A stretch of DNA of 64,000 bases, from the NCBI RefSeq assembly GCF_005870035.1, contig NZ_SWJG01000004.1:378604-442603 (forward strand). The letters are read 5' to 3'. Shown here piece after piece: positions 35,082-44,716 of the stretch (position 1 is its first letter; every line of letters begins with the position of its first letter). A model generated the notes under the pieces. That model saw nothing but the letters and a program-made list of their open reading frames with translations, ran no database searches and was not told the origin of the DNA. The stretch is from Spirosoma lacussanchae. GTDB lineage: Bacteria; Bacteroidota; Bacteroidia; Cytophagales; Spirosomataceae. The translations under genes and the position numbers were made by a program.

Positions 35082-37016
35082 TTACCCCTGGAGAGGTGGC
35101 GGCTGTTGCTGCTGAGGCAGATAAATCCGGAAGGTAGCTCCTTCGCCCGGCTTGCCAAGCGCCGTGATGCCCCCCCGGTGGTTTTCGACCACCCGCTTGC
35201 AGATGGCTAAGCCTACGCCCGTGCCCTCATACGTATGTCGGGCATGCAGTCGCTGGAACACCTGAAAAATACGGTCAGCATAGCGCTCCTCGAAACCGAT
35301 GCCGTTGTCGCTAAAGCTGATCTCATAGTAAGTCAGCTCCGGATCGAGGCCCTCCGGTAGCTGCGGCCCCGAAACGGTTTGATGGTCCATATGCACTACC
35401 AGTTGCCGATCGGCCGACCTGAATTTCAGCGCGTTGGTCAACAGGTTGTCGAACAGCTGCCGAAGCTGCGAACGATCGCCCCAGACCGTGGGGAGGCTGT
35501 CTACCTGCAAACGGGCGTTGTGCTGGTCCAGCTGCTGCTGTAACTCCTGCCCAAGATCAGCCATAACCTCAGTCAGTGACACTGGCTGAAATACGTCCCG
35601 ATGGGTGCTGATGCGGGAGTAGGCCAGCACATCCTTGATCAGGATCGACATCCGACGAGCCGCCGACTGCATTCGGCCAATCATTTCATGACCTTCTTCG
35701 GACAGGGCCCCGCCAAACTTCAGCTGGAGCATATCGCTGAAAGCCAGAATTTTGCGCAGAGGCTCCTGCAGGTCGTGACTGGCCACGTGGGCAAACTGCC
35801 GGAGGTTGTCGTTGGCATGACGCAGGTCGCGATTTGTCTGCTCCATTTTTTGTAGATTTCCTTTGCTACCGGTAATATCGACCAGGGTCAGCACGATACC
35901 ATCGCCCCATTTGCGGGCCGAAAGTTCATACCAGCCCTGCCAGCCACCCTCCCGAAACTCCTGCTCGAACTGCACGCCTTCACCGGACATGACTACCTCA
36001 ACAAATCGGTCGAAGAGACCCATCTGCCGCATATCCGGGAAGAACTCCAGCATCGTATGCCCAAGAATGTCTTCGTCTGACCGGTTCATGTTCCGGCGGT
36101 TGGCTTCGTTATGTGCCACGTACCGAAAATCGACAACCGCTCCGCTCATGACGTCGCGAACCGCGCTGAAGGCAATGATCGCGTTCGATGAACTGTCGAG
36201 CACCGAACGCAGCAGATCGGTCTGCTGCTGCGTAGCCAGTTCGGCTTTCTTCAGGGCTGTAACGTCGACAAAGGTGGCAATGACTCCGTCGTTGAAAGGA
36301 CGGATGCGGATGTTGTACCAGCCGGTGTAGGTGCCGACCGTTATGGGAATTCCGTCGATTTTAGCAGGTTCACCCGTTTGAGCGACCTGGATATGCCAGC
36401 CCAGTACGCCATTGGTACGCGCTTCGGGCCAGGCTACTGAATACCGCTGCCCGATCAGATCTCTACGCCGACGCTGGGTGATTCGTTCAGCGTCGGGATT
36501 AAGGTGAGTAAACCGGAAATCAATAACCTGACCACACTCATTCCGCACCGACTGCATGACAGCAATCCCAGTTTGAGTATGGTCCAGAATCGCCTGCAAC
36601 AGTTCGGTTTCCTGTTGCCGGGCCTGCTCGGCCTCTTTAAGCGCCGTAATGTCAGACCAGGAGCCCAGCACGCCATCATCGAAGCGGGCCAGCGATTGCG
36701 CCATCCAGATATCGGGGCCCGCAAAATGATGAATAACATAGGTCGGTAATCCGGTGTCAACGACCTGCCTGTAGGTGTCGAAAATACCACTCCGAAAGCA
36801 ATCGGGGTCGAGGGTAACCATGGACACCGAAAGCATCGTAGCCCGCGGAATGCCGGTCATTGCCGACGCCCGGTCGTTGCATCTGATAACCTGAAAGTCG
36901 GTGATCAAGCCGGCCTCGTTCCGAATGGCCTGACACAGCACGATAGCGTCGAGCGACGTCTCCATCACGCGTTCCAGTAGTGGATCGGGTGGTAGGTTGT
37001 GGGCCACGTTCGTCAT
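35082..37016 (-). CDS. PAS-domain sensor histidine kinase
   Basis: Soluble 644-residue hybrid of three PAS domains (about 15-130, 140-255 and 265-385, each ending near an ITALK, VTALK or ITGSK element) and a histidine kinase core. The phospho-acceptor is H414 in FAHVASHDLQEPLRKI. The ATPase domain has NNLLTNALKFR, DNGIGFEERYADRIFQVFQRLH and GTGVGLAICKRVVENH. No membrane segment is present, so it senses an internal signal. No response regulator is directly adjacent; the nearest single receiver is at 39.7 kb. A TTG eight codons upstream is an alternative start. Confidence 0.9.
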   Translation of the reverse strand: MTNVAHNLPPDPLLERVMETSLDAIVLCQAIRNEAGLITDFQVIRCNDRASAMTGIPRATMLSVSMVTLDPDCFRSGIFDTYRQVVDTGLPTYVIHHFAGPDIWMAQSLARFDDGVLGSWSDITALKEAEQARQQETELLQAILDHTQTGIAVMQSVRNECGQVIDFRFTHLNPDAERITQRRRRDLIGQRYSVAWPEARTNGVLGWHIQVAQTGEPAKIDGIPITVGTYTGWYNIRIRPFNDGVIATFVDVTALKKAELATQQQTDLLRSVLDSSSNAIIAFSAVRDVMSGAVVDFRYVAHNEANRRNMNRSDEDILGHTMLEFFPDMRQMGLFDRFVEVVMSGEGVQFEQEFREGGWQGWYELSARKWGDGIVLTLVDITGSKGNLQKMEQTNRDLRHANDNLRQFAHVASHDLQEPLRKILAFSDMLQLKFGGALSEEGHEMIGRMQSAARRMSILIKDVLAYSRISTHRDVFQPVSLTEVMADLGQELQQQLDQHNARLQVDSLPTVWGDRSQLRQLFDNLLTNALKFRSADRQLVVHMDHQTVSGPQLPEGLDPELTYYEISFSDNGIGFEERYADRIFQVFQRLHARHTYEGTGVGLAICKRVVENHRGGITALGKPGEGATFRIYLPQQQQPPPLQG

Positions 37017-37171
37017 AGCTGATTGAAGAGAGGAAGGCAAAAGAGCCGCTTAAGGTAACAAGATAGTCTGATGGATACCCTGTTTTTTGATGTACTAATT
37101 CATCAGTTACAAATAATTTTATTTATGGGCCAGGCTGTCGAAAAAATGAAAGAAGAACACGGGTCATTTCT

Positions 37172-37179
37172 TACTTTTG
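37172..37179 (+). promoter_or_regulatory. -7 box of pyrE
   Basis: TACTTTTG, an exact TAnnTTTG match 25 bases before the chosen GTG. Its presence shows that the TTG at 37177, inside the box, is not the start. Confidence 0.65.
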
Positions 37180-37203
37180 ACCGAGTTATTTTTCTGTAAT
37201 CCT

Positions 37204-37842
37204 GTGACAACAACAACCATTTCTCAAACCGTTGCCCGTCAGTTACTCACCGTACAGGCCGTTCGGTTGCAGCCCGACGCCCCGTTTAGATGGAGTTCAG
37301 GCTGGTTATCACCCATTTACTGCGACAACCGGGTAACGCTGGCATATCCCGAGGTTCGGACCTACCTCAAGCAGGCCCTGGCCGATGCCATCCGTCAGCA
37401 GTTCCCCACCGCTGAAGCCATTGCAGGTGTGGCTACGGCGGGCATCCCGCAGGGCGCCCTGGTAGCCGATGCGCTCGACCTCCCCTATTGCTACGTTCGG
37501 CCCGAACCCAAAGCCCATGGAATGGGAAAACAGATAGAAGGACGGCTGGAGGCCGGTCAGCGGGTCGTTGTCATTGAAGATCTGATCTCTACCGGCGGCA
37601 GCTCACTCAAGGTAGTTGATGCCCTCCGGGCAAACGGGGCCGACGTGCTGGGTATGGCAGCCATCTTTACCTACGGATTTCCGGTAGCCGATCAGAACTT
37701 CCGGGATCGGAACGTATCGCTGGTGTGCCTGAGTACCTACGACGCGCTCCTTGCCGAAGCCCAGGCAATGAACTACATCACAGCCGATGCCATGACCTCG
37801 CTGGCAGCCTGGCGCCAAAATCCGGCCGAGTGGGGTCTGTAA
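37204..37842 (+). CDS. pyrE: Orotate phosphoribosyltransferase
   Basis: Pyrimidine synthesis: orotate + PRPP to OMP. 212 residues. The PRPP-binding motif VVVIEDLISTGGSS is intact, and FRWSSGWLSPIYCDNR and VATAGIPQGALVADAL match the family. The GTG start is set by the -7 box and gives the usual N-terminus TTTTISQTVARQLL. It is followed three bases later by an OsmC gene, so the two are probably co-transcribed. Confidence 0.95.
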   Translation: MTTTTISQTVARQLLTVQAVRLQPDAPFRWSSGWLSPIYCDNRVTLAYPEVRTYLKQALADAIRQQFPTAEAIAGVATAGIPQGALVADALDLPYCYVRPEPKAHGMGKQIEGRLEAGQRVVVIEDLISTGGSSLKVVDALRANGADVLGMAAIFTYGFPVADQNFRDRNVSLVCLSTYDALLAEAQAMNYITADAMTSLAAWRQNPAEWGL

Positions 37843-37845
37843 GCT

Positions 37846-38244
37846 ATGGCAACGATCACCGCCCGCATTGAGCGAACGCCTTACGAGACGCACCTATCGA
37901 CCGGGTCGCAGGTTATTATTGTTGACGAGCCTGCCGATGTGGGCGGGCAAGACCGGGGTATGCGGCCGGGCGAACTGCTGGCCGGTTCGCTGGCCTCCTG
38001 CACCGTCATTACGCTACGAATGTATGCGGATCGGAAAGGCTGGCCCCTCGATACCATTGTAGCTCACGTGACTTATACCTTCGACCCCGAAACAAGCCGT
38101 TCATTGTTTGCTACCAAACTGGTCTTAACCGGTAACCTGGATGACAGCCAGCGGGCCCGGCTTCTGGAAATGGCAGACCGCTGCCCCATTCACCGGACAC
38201 TCGACAACCCGGTCGATTTTGACACCACGCTGGTCGAGCCCTAG
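37846..38244 (+). CDS. OsmC-family protein
   Basis: 132 residues in the OsmC/Ohr fold, thiol-dependent peroxidases for organic hydroperoxides. LLAGSLASCTVITLRMYADRKGWPLDTIVAHVTY contains the first catalytic cysteine, and MADRCPIHRTLDNPVDFDTTL the second. It follows pyrE directly and precedes an iron-sulfur protein with its own promoter. Confidence 0.9.
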   Translation: MATITARIERTPYETHLSTGSQVIIVDEPADVGGQDRGMRPGELLAGSLASCTVITLRMYADRKGWPLDTIVAHVTYTFDPETSRSLFATKLVLTGNLDDSQRARLLEMADRCPIHRTLDNPVDFDTTLVEP

Positions 38245-38293
38245 CTTACGATAGGAATGGCGTATGGGACCGTAGTGTTTCCGGCAAACTGTT

Positions 38294-38301
38294 TATATTT
38301 G
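38294..38301 (+). promoter_or_regulatory. -7 box of the Fe-S/CDGSH gene
   Basis: TATATTTG, an exact TAnnTTTG match 19 bases before the ATG at 38320. Confidence 0.6.
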
Positions 38302-38319
38302 ACAACCCCTTCTGGTACC

Positions 38320-38754
38320 ATGAACGACGCGCCCGACATCACCAAGACCTACACCAACGGCGACATTACCATCGTCTGGAAGCCGAGTGTCTGTATTCAC
38401 TCGAAGCTATGCTGGACCCAGTTGATCGAGGTTTTCAACCCACGCGCCCGGCCCTGGGTAACCATGGACGGAGCCCCTACAGCCCGTATTGCCGAACAGG
38501 TAGACCGGTGCCCGTCAAAAGCGCTTAGCTATTTCAAAAACGAGGAAGCCATCCAGCCTGACCAGATCGAGGCTGAAAGCGTTGTGGAACCACTCCCGAA
38601 TGGACCCTTACTGGTGTACGGTAACCTGCGCGTCAAAGATGCCAGCGGACACGAAACCCAGAAAAATAAGGTGACCGCCTTCTGCCGCTGTGGTGCCAGC
38701 AGCAACAAACCGTACTGCGACGGTTCGCACGTTAAGGCTGGTTTCGTCGGGTAA
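38320..38754 (+). CDS. Fer4_19 plus CDGSH iron-sulfur protein
   Basis: 144 residues with two iron-sulfur modules. The N-terminal part (WKPSVCIHSKLCWTQLIEVFNP, EQVDRCPSKALSYF) is the divergent mono-cluster Fer4_19 domain (YjdI type). The C-terminal part is a CDGSH motif, CRCGASSNKPYCDGSH, whose three Cys and one His bind a labile 2Fe-2S cluster. The protein is cytoplasmic and may be a redox or cluster-transfer factor. Proximity to OsmC hints at oxidative stress, but this is only suggestive. Confidence 0.88.
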   Translation: MNDAPDITKTYTNGDITIVWKPSVCIHSKLCWTQLIEVFNPRARPWVTMDGAPTARIAEQVDRCPSKALSYFKNEEAIQPDQIEAESVVEPLPNGPLLVYGNLRVKDASGHETQKNKVTAFCRCGASSNKPYCDGSHVKAGFVG

Positions 38755-38784
38755 TCAGACAGGTAAGACCGACAAAGTGAATAC

Positions 38785-38819
38785 CGGGCTCTGCCAGCCG
38801 TTTAGCCAGGCAGAGCCCG
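38785..38819 (+). terminator. Terminator after the Fe-S/CDGSH gene
   Basis: CGGGCTCTGCC (38785-38795) pairs with GGCAGAGCCCG (38809-38819), followed by TTCCTT, a poor U-tract. Confidence 0.65.
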
Positions 38820-38847
38820 TTCCTTAAGGACCCAAAACAACGATTAC

Positions 38848-39654
38848 GTGCAGCTTATTGATCAACTTACAGGCCAGACATCGCAGATTGCTTACTTCTC
38901 GGGAGCCAGCAATTATACCTGGCTTCAACTACGTAACGGCGACCGGCAGTTGCTGGCCAAGCCGTTGACCTACTTTGAGCAACGGCTACCGGGCTTCGTG
39001 CGTATCCACAAAACGGCCCTTATCAACCCGATGTACGTGAGTCAGGTATTTCCGCCCCTGCGCGCCAAGATGGCGGGTGCGGTGCTGATGGAAGACGGCA
39101 TCAAACTGCCCGTAAGCCGCCGACGGTGGGAGCAGGTTTTACTGGAACTTCATCCCATCCGGTCTTCATCAGTAGCGGCCGATGAATCCAATGGACAGAC
39201 CGAGTCAAACACGACAACACCGGCTGTTTCTGCCGCCTGCCTGGTGCTGGCTATCACGTCTGTCGATGGCCTGTCGATTATTCGTCAATGTATGGACGGT
39301 CTGGGGCTGACCTGTCCGCTCCACCATCTCGAACGTGGCGTAGAACTGGCGTCGGCCCTACAACTAGCCCCGCCCGAAGAGCAACCCACACTGATAATTC
39401 TTGATGCCCGAGCGAACAAGGCAGACCGGGTGCTTACCCTGAGCAGCTTGAAGCGACATAAACGCCTGCGTGCCATACCCGTCATCTGGCTGGCCGCCCG
39501 CGATGCCGATACAACACAGGCCTACGAGCTGGACGCCAACTCGGTGATTGTTGTCTCCGATGACGCTTCGTTTACCCGAGCCATCGAGCAGGTGTGCCAG
39601 TACTGGCTCATGATCGTACAGCTCCCGCCGTCGGTTGCCGTCCTGAGCCAGTAG
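38848..39654 (+). CDS. LytTR DNA-binding regulator with C-terminal pseudoreceiver
   Basis: 268 residues. The first 100 form a LytTR DNA-binding domain (IAYFSGASNYTWLQLRNG, LTYFEQRLPGFVRIHKTALINP, KLPVSRRRWEQVL). After a Ser/Thr-rich linker, residues 130-255 resemble a receiver domain but are degenerate: D186 (LIILDAR) keeps the phospho-acceptor position, yet the acidic pair is missing, the Thr of strand 4 is Ala216 and the conserved Lys is Val236. LytTR response regulators normally have the receiver first, so the order is inverted. The start is GTG. It converges on a single-domain response regulator. Confidence 0.82.
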   Translation: MQLIDQLTGQTSQIAYFSGASNYTWLQLRNGDRQLLAKPLTYFEQRLPGFVRIHKTALINPMYVSQVFPPLRAKMAGAVLMEDGIKLPVSRRRWEQVLLELHPIRSSSVAADESNGQTESNTTTPAVSAACLVLAITSVDGLSIIRQCMDGLGLTCPLHHLERGVELASALQLAPPEEQPTLIILDARANKADRVLTLSSLKRHKRLRAIPVIWLAARDADTTQAYELDANSVIVVSDDASFTRAIEQVCQYWLMIVQLPPSVAVLSQ

Positions 39655-39686
39655 CGCCTGAGTGGCATAATGTATCAGGATTTTAA

Positions 39687-40175
39687 TTAGAGAAGGGATA
39701 TCTCAGTTCTGGGCAGCGTAGCCGTCTCCCACCAGAACAGGCGTAACTGATTAAAGTAGCGGGACCACTCTTCGGCCGTTGCCGGCTTGATCAGATACGA
39801 CGCACAACCCCGTTGGTAGGCTTCCGCCACGTCGGTCGGACTGTTTGAGTGACTCAGCAGCACAACGGGAACTTTTGCCATACCAGCGGGCATAGATTTG
39901 ATCTTGTCCAGAAGCCGCCAGCCGGTTTGTCGCTCTGGCATGTATAAATCGAGCAGGATTAACTTGGGCAGTTCCCACTCTGCTTCGCAGCACTGTTCGA
40001 GATAGTGCATGGCTTCGGATTCGTTGGCTGCTAACGTGGCTTTCACTTGGGGTAGACATTGTCCGACAACCCGGTTGATAATCATCCCATGATCCGGATT
40101 ATCTTCTATAAGCAATAGCTTCGCGTTCTTATAATTCTTTTGTATAATAGTATCTCCAGGCTGACGGGTACTCAT
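39687..40175 (-). CDS. Single-domain response regulator (Rcp1-like)
   Basis: 162-residue stand-alone receiver. The acidic pair is in LLLIEDNPDHGMI, the phospho-acceptor Asp in LILLDLYMP, the Ser in LLSHSN, and the conserved Lys in SYLIKP, so it should be phosphorylatable. The C-terminus (YFNQLRLFWWETATLP) carries the aromatic/Leu-Pro tail common in Rcp1-like receivers. It has no output domain and may shuttle phosphate from an orphan kinase such as the one at 35-37 kb. Confidence 0.9.
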   Translation of the reverse strand: MSTRQPGDTIIQKNYKNAKLLLIEDNPDHGMIINRVVGQCLPQVKATLAANESEAMHYLEQCCEAEWELPKLILLDLYMPERQTGWRLLDKIKSMPAGMAKVPVVLLSHSNSPTDVAEAYQRGCASYLIKPATAEEWSRYFNQLRLFWWETATLPRTEISLL

Positions 40176-40200
40176 GCGGTTTTGTAAGATGGTTCGTTTA

Positions 40201-40208
40201 CAAATATA
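40201..40208 (-). promoter_or_regulatory. -7 box of the response regulator gene
   Basis: TATATTTG on the minus strand, an exact TAnnTTTG match 26 bases before the ATG. Because the region is a run of TA dinucleotides, the match is less informative than elsewhere. Confidence 0.45.
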
Positions 40209-40580
40209 TAGTCTATAGTTTATATATATATATATTATAAGCCAGCGTTTAGCTATTGAACAGATCCCTTATAAACAAAGTCCCGGCGACCTTGTGAGTG
40301 AAGCCGCCGGGACGCGTTTAAGGTTAAAAAAGAAAATTCTTACTACCAGGACAGGACAATCCCTATCCTGTATAGAATCTGTTCGCCAGCTGCGCTCTTT
40401 CGCCAGTGGCATATAAACTCGTTGCGCCGTCTGTTTGGTGATGAGAAAGCCGGTAAATGAGGCAACGGTCCTTCCAACGTAGCCAGACTGGCTTTGGGTG
40501 AGCCAATTTCAAAAAGCGCTGTTGTCGATCGGGGGTGTTTGAGAGTTCTCTGCCTGTTCGACTTGCTGGAGCAACTCCAT
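40209..40580. other. Intergenic region with TA repeat and hairpins, no gene
   Basis: About 370 bases without a credible gene. It begins with an AT-rich run including alternating TA at about 40221-40234. A 9-bp hairpin GTCCCGGCG/CGCCGGGAC lies at 40280-40313, and a nested structure at 40336-40378 pairs ACAGGA with TCCTGT and ATTCT with AGAAT. A 47-codon minus-strand frame (40269-40412) is open but has no recognisable sequence. Nothing else is visible. Confidence 0.5.
40280..40313. terminator. Hairpin, possible terminator or RNA element
   Basis: GTCCCGGCG (40280-40288) pairs with CGCCGGGAC (40305-40313). Modest T-rich sequence follows on both sides. No adjacent gene end explains it. Confidence 0.4.
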
Positions 40581-40618
40581 AAAAAAAGCGCCTGACAAGA
40601 GTCCTGTCAGGCGCTTTT
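40581..40618 (-). terminator. Terminator of the ABC-F gene
   Basis: Perfect 14-bp stem AAAAGCGCCTGACA/TGTCAGGCGCTTTT (40584-40597 with 40605-40618), followed on the minus strand by a run of seven T. It lies 16 bases after the stop. Confidence 0.88.
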
Positions 40619-40633
40619 AATGAGGTAAACCGG

Positions 40634-42391
<1,758 letters not shown>

Positions 42392-42468
42392 TTACTGAGC
42401 AGGGGCCCGTCGGTTTGGGCAATTGGTGCGTCGGTAGTAGACTTGCGTAACTTTTGACCAGTCTGATT

Positions 42469-43134
42469 ATGCTGCATCCATCTACGCTCACGTTTCTGAG
42501 CGATCTGAAAGAAAACAATAACAAGCCCTGGCTCGATGCCAATCGGGCAAGCTACGAAGCCGCCAAAGGCGATTTTATCCAGCTCGTGACGGCACTCATC
42601 GACGGCCTTGCACCGATTGATTCTGCTATTGCCGAATCTGGTCTACAGGCCAAAAATTGTATGTTCAGGATCAACCGCGACATTCGGTTTTCGCCCAACA
42701 AATCACCCTACAAAACCAACTTCGGTGCCTGGCTGAACCCCGGTGGTAAAAAGTCTGAGTCGGCAGGCTATTACCTGAACGTGCAGCCGGGCGGCAGCTT
42801 CGTAGCGGGTGGACTGTACATGCCCGATCCGGCTGCGCTGGCCGCCGTTCGCCAGGAAATCGACTACAACCTCAACGAATTTGAGGGATTACTTAACCAG
42901 CCTGCATTTGCCCGGCATTTCAAGGGCCTCGACCGCAGCGACGCGCTGCAACGCCCGCCCAAAGGCTACAGCGCCGACAACCCGGCGGTCGAGTACCTGA
43001 AGCTAAAGAGTTTCACCGTTTCGCACCCCTTATCCGACACTGACCTAACCAAATCGACCCTCACGAAACGGGTTCTGGATGCCTTTGCCGCCCTGCAGCC
43101 ACTCGTGCACTACCTAAACCGCGCCGTCTCCTAA
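42469..43134 (+). CDS. DUF2461 family protein
   Basis: 221-residue cytoplasmic protein. The opening TLTFLSDLKENNNKPWLDANRASYEAAKGDF and the core FRINRDIRFSPNKSPYKTNFGAWLNPGGK, YYLNVQPGGSFVAGGLYMPDPAALAAVRQEI are the DUF2461 pattern. Function is unknown; widely spread in bacteria. A near-consensus -7 box (TAACTTTTG, one base too long) precedes the ATG. It converges on the S10 peptidase gene. Confidence 0.9.
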   Translation: MLHPSTLTFLSDLKENNNKPWLDANRASYEAAKGDFIQLVTALIDGLAPIDSAIAESGLQAKNCMFRINRDIRFSPNKSPYKTNFGAWLNPGGKKSESAGYYLNVQPGGSFVAGGLYMPDPAALAAVRQEIDYNLNEFEGLLNQPAFARHFKGLDRSDALQRPPKGYSADNPAVEYLKLKSFTVSHPLSDTDLTKSTLTKRVLDAFAALQPLVHYLNRAVS

Positions 43135-43144
43135 GCATCGGCGT

Positions 43145-44677
43145 TTATTTGGGCAGGGCCGTTTTGTAGAAATCGGCAACGTGGCGGGTCATATCGATCA
43201 GCGCTGGCCGGTCGATGTACATCATATGGCCCGCTTCGTAATACGACATGGTTACATTGCTCTTCAGCGCGGGGTCGAGCATCATGTGGCTGAAGGTATA
43301 CTCGGTAGCGAAGTAAGGCGTTGCCATGTCGTAATAACCGTTGCAGACGTGAACCTTCAGATACGGGTTTTTAGTCATGGCATTCCGCAGTGTTTCGGCG
43401 GTATTCAAAAATTGATTCTGCACGTTACTGTAGTTCCAGGGCCGGACCCGGCCGGTCAGGATTTCATAGGGCAGATCATTCTTTACGTTCAACACCCGAT
43501 GCAGATGGTCGTTGACGGCCGTAGTAAAAGGACCATAAATGGTCGCATTATAGCTCGGATCAAACTCGGTAGACTCACCCGCACGGTCATAATCGGAGGC
43601 CGTGAATCGCCCGTCCAGCCGCCCCACGGTACGGCCCTGTTTGCGAAGCAGTTCTTTGGTAAAGCGGCTATCGCGAATACGGAGGTTACTGCCCAGCAGA
43701 TAGTCTACCGAAAGGCCAGTAAACTTGTTTAGCTGAGCGGCTACGGCCTGCCGCTCGGCTGGTGTCAGCTTGTCCCCTTTCATCAGCGCCAGGGTGTAAT
43801 CACCGGCTGCATAGGCCTCTACCTCCTTCAAGAGGGTTTTTAGTTCTTTATAGGCCGGCACCTGCTTGTGGTACCAGGCCATGGCGGCATAGGTCGGCAG
43901 AAACAGACTGTAGGGCAGCTCATTGCCTCCGATGGCAAATTGAATGGTGGTGAAGTCGAGTACGGCCGAAATCAGTACAATTCCATTCAGGAACAGCCCG
44001 TGCCGATCCTGTAAATACCCCGACAGACCTGCCGAGCGGGTGGTCCCATAGCTCTCACCCGCCAGGAACTTGGGCGATCCCCAACGGTCATAGCGGGTCG
44101 TGTATAACCGAATGAAATCACCGACGGACTGAATGTCTTCTACATAGCCCGTAAACTCTTTCTTATCGACCCCCTCGGCCGGGCGACTGTAGCCGGTCAT
44201 GACCGGATCAATGAAGACAAGATCCGTAAAAGCCAGCCAGGTAAACTCGTTATCGGACACCGTATAGGGCGGGGCCAGCATAGTACCATCGTCGCCCATC
44301 AGAATCCGTTTGGGGCCGAGCGCGCCCATATGCAGCCAGACCGAAGCCGAACCCGGCCCACCGTTGTACGTATACGTAATGGGGCGGCTGGCGGGGTTCG
44401 TCACGCCGTCGCGGGTATAGGCAACAAAGAAGATGTTGGCCCGGATTTTACCACTCTCGTCGCGTTGCGGCAGGTAGCCGGCCGTAGCTGTGTAATTAAT
44501 CTTCTGCACCACCCCACCCACACCGGTTATGGTGATGCTGTGTTTGGTAATGGATAATTCCGGGTCAGGGGAATAACTGGTTCGGCTAGCCGGGGGAACT
44601 GGCGGATCGGCCTTTTGGGCGATGCCTGTACAGACTAGAAGTAAGCAGAGGGAGAGCGTCAGTAGACTTGTTTTCAT
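43145..44677 (-). CDS. Secreted S10-family serine carboxypeptidase
   Basis: 510 residues with a signal peptide (LLTLSLCLLLVCTGIA), so periplasmic or exported. The catalytic Ser S209 lies in FLAGESYGTTRS; the Asp is in NGYYDMATP (about 457-465) and the His in AGHMMY near the C-terminus. YNGGPGSASVWLHMGALGP forms the oxyanion-hole region. Bacterial S10 proteins of this sort trim C-terminal residues from peptides. It is upstream of no clear operon partner; murI lies behind it. Confidence 0.9.
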   Translation of the reverse strand: MKTSLLTLSLCLLLVCTGIAQKADPPVPPASRTSYSPDPELSITKHSITITGVGGVVQKINYTATAGYLPQRDESGKIRANIFFVAYTRDGVTNPASRPITYTYNGGPGSASVWLHMGALGPKRILMGDDGTMLAPPYTVSDNEFTWLAFTDLVFIDPVMTGYSRPAEGVDKKEFTGYVEDIQSVGDFIRLYTTRYDRWGSPKFLAGESYGTTRSAGLSGYLQDRHGLFLNGIVLISAVLDFTTIQFAIGGNELPYSLFLPTYAAMAWYHKQVPAYKELKTLLKEVEAYAAGDYTLALMKGDKLTPAERQAVAAQLNKFTGLSVDYLLGSNLRIRDSRFTKELLRKQGRTVGRLDGRFTASDYDRAGESTEFDPSYNATIYGPFTTAVNDHLHRVLNVKNDLPYEILTGRVRPWNYSNVQNQFLNTAETLRNAMTKNPYLKVHVCNGYYDMATPYFATEYTFSHMMLDPALKSNVTMSYYEAGHMMYIDRPALIDMTRHVADFYKTALPK

Positions 44678-44696
44678 CTGTTTCGGTGGTAAGAAA

Positions 44697-44704
44697 CAAA
44701 TGTA
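44697..44704 (-). promoter_or_regulatory. -7 box of the S10 peptidase gene
   Basis: TACATTTG on the minus strand, an exact TAnnTTTG match 20 bases before the ATG. Confidence 0.6.
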
Positions 44705-44716
44705 GCAAAAGCCCCT

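Noticed and set aside
40269-40412. 47-codon minus-strand frame in the 40.2-40.6 kb gap
   Set aside because: Random-looking sequence (MPLAKERSWRTDSIQ at its start), spans hairpin arms, no promoter box.
40509-40580. 23-codon minus-strand frame upstream of the response regulator
   Set aside because: Too short and without signals; could equally be chance.
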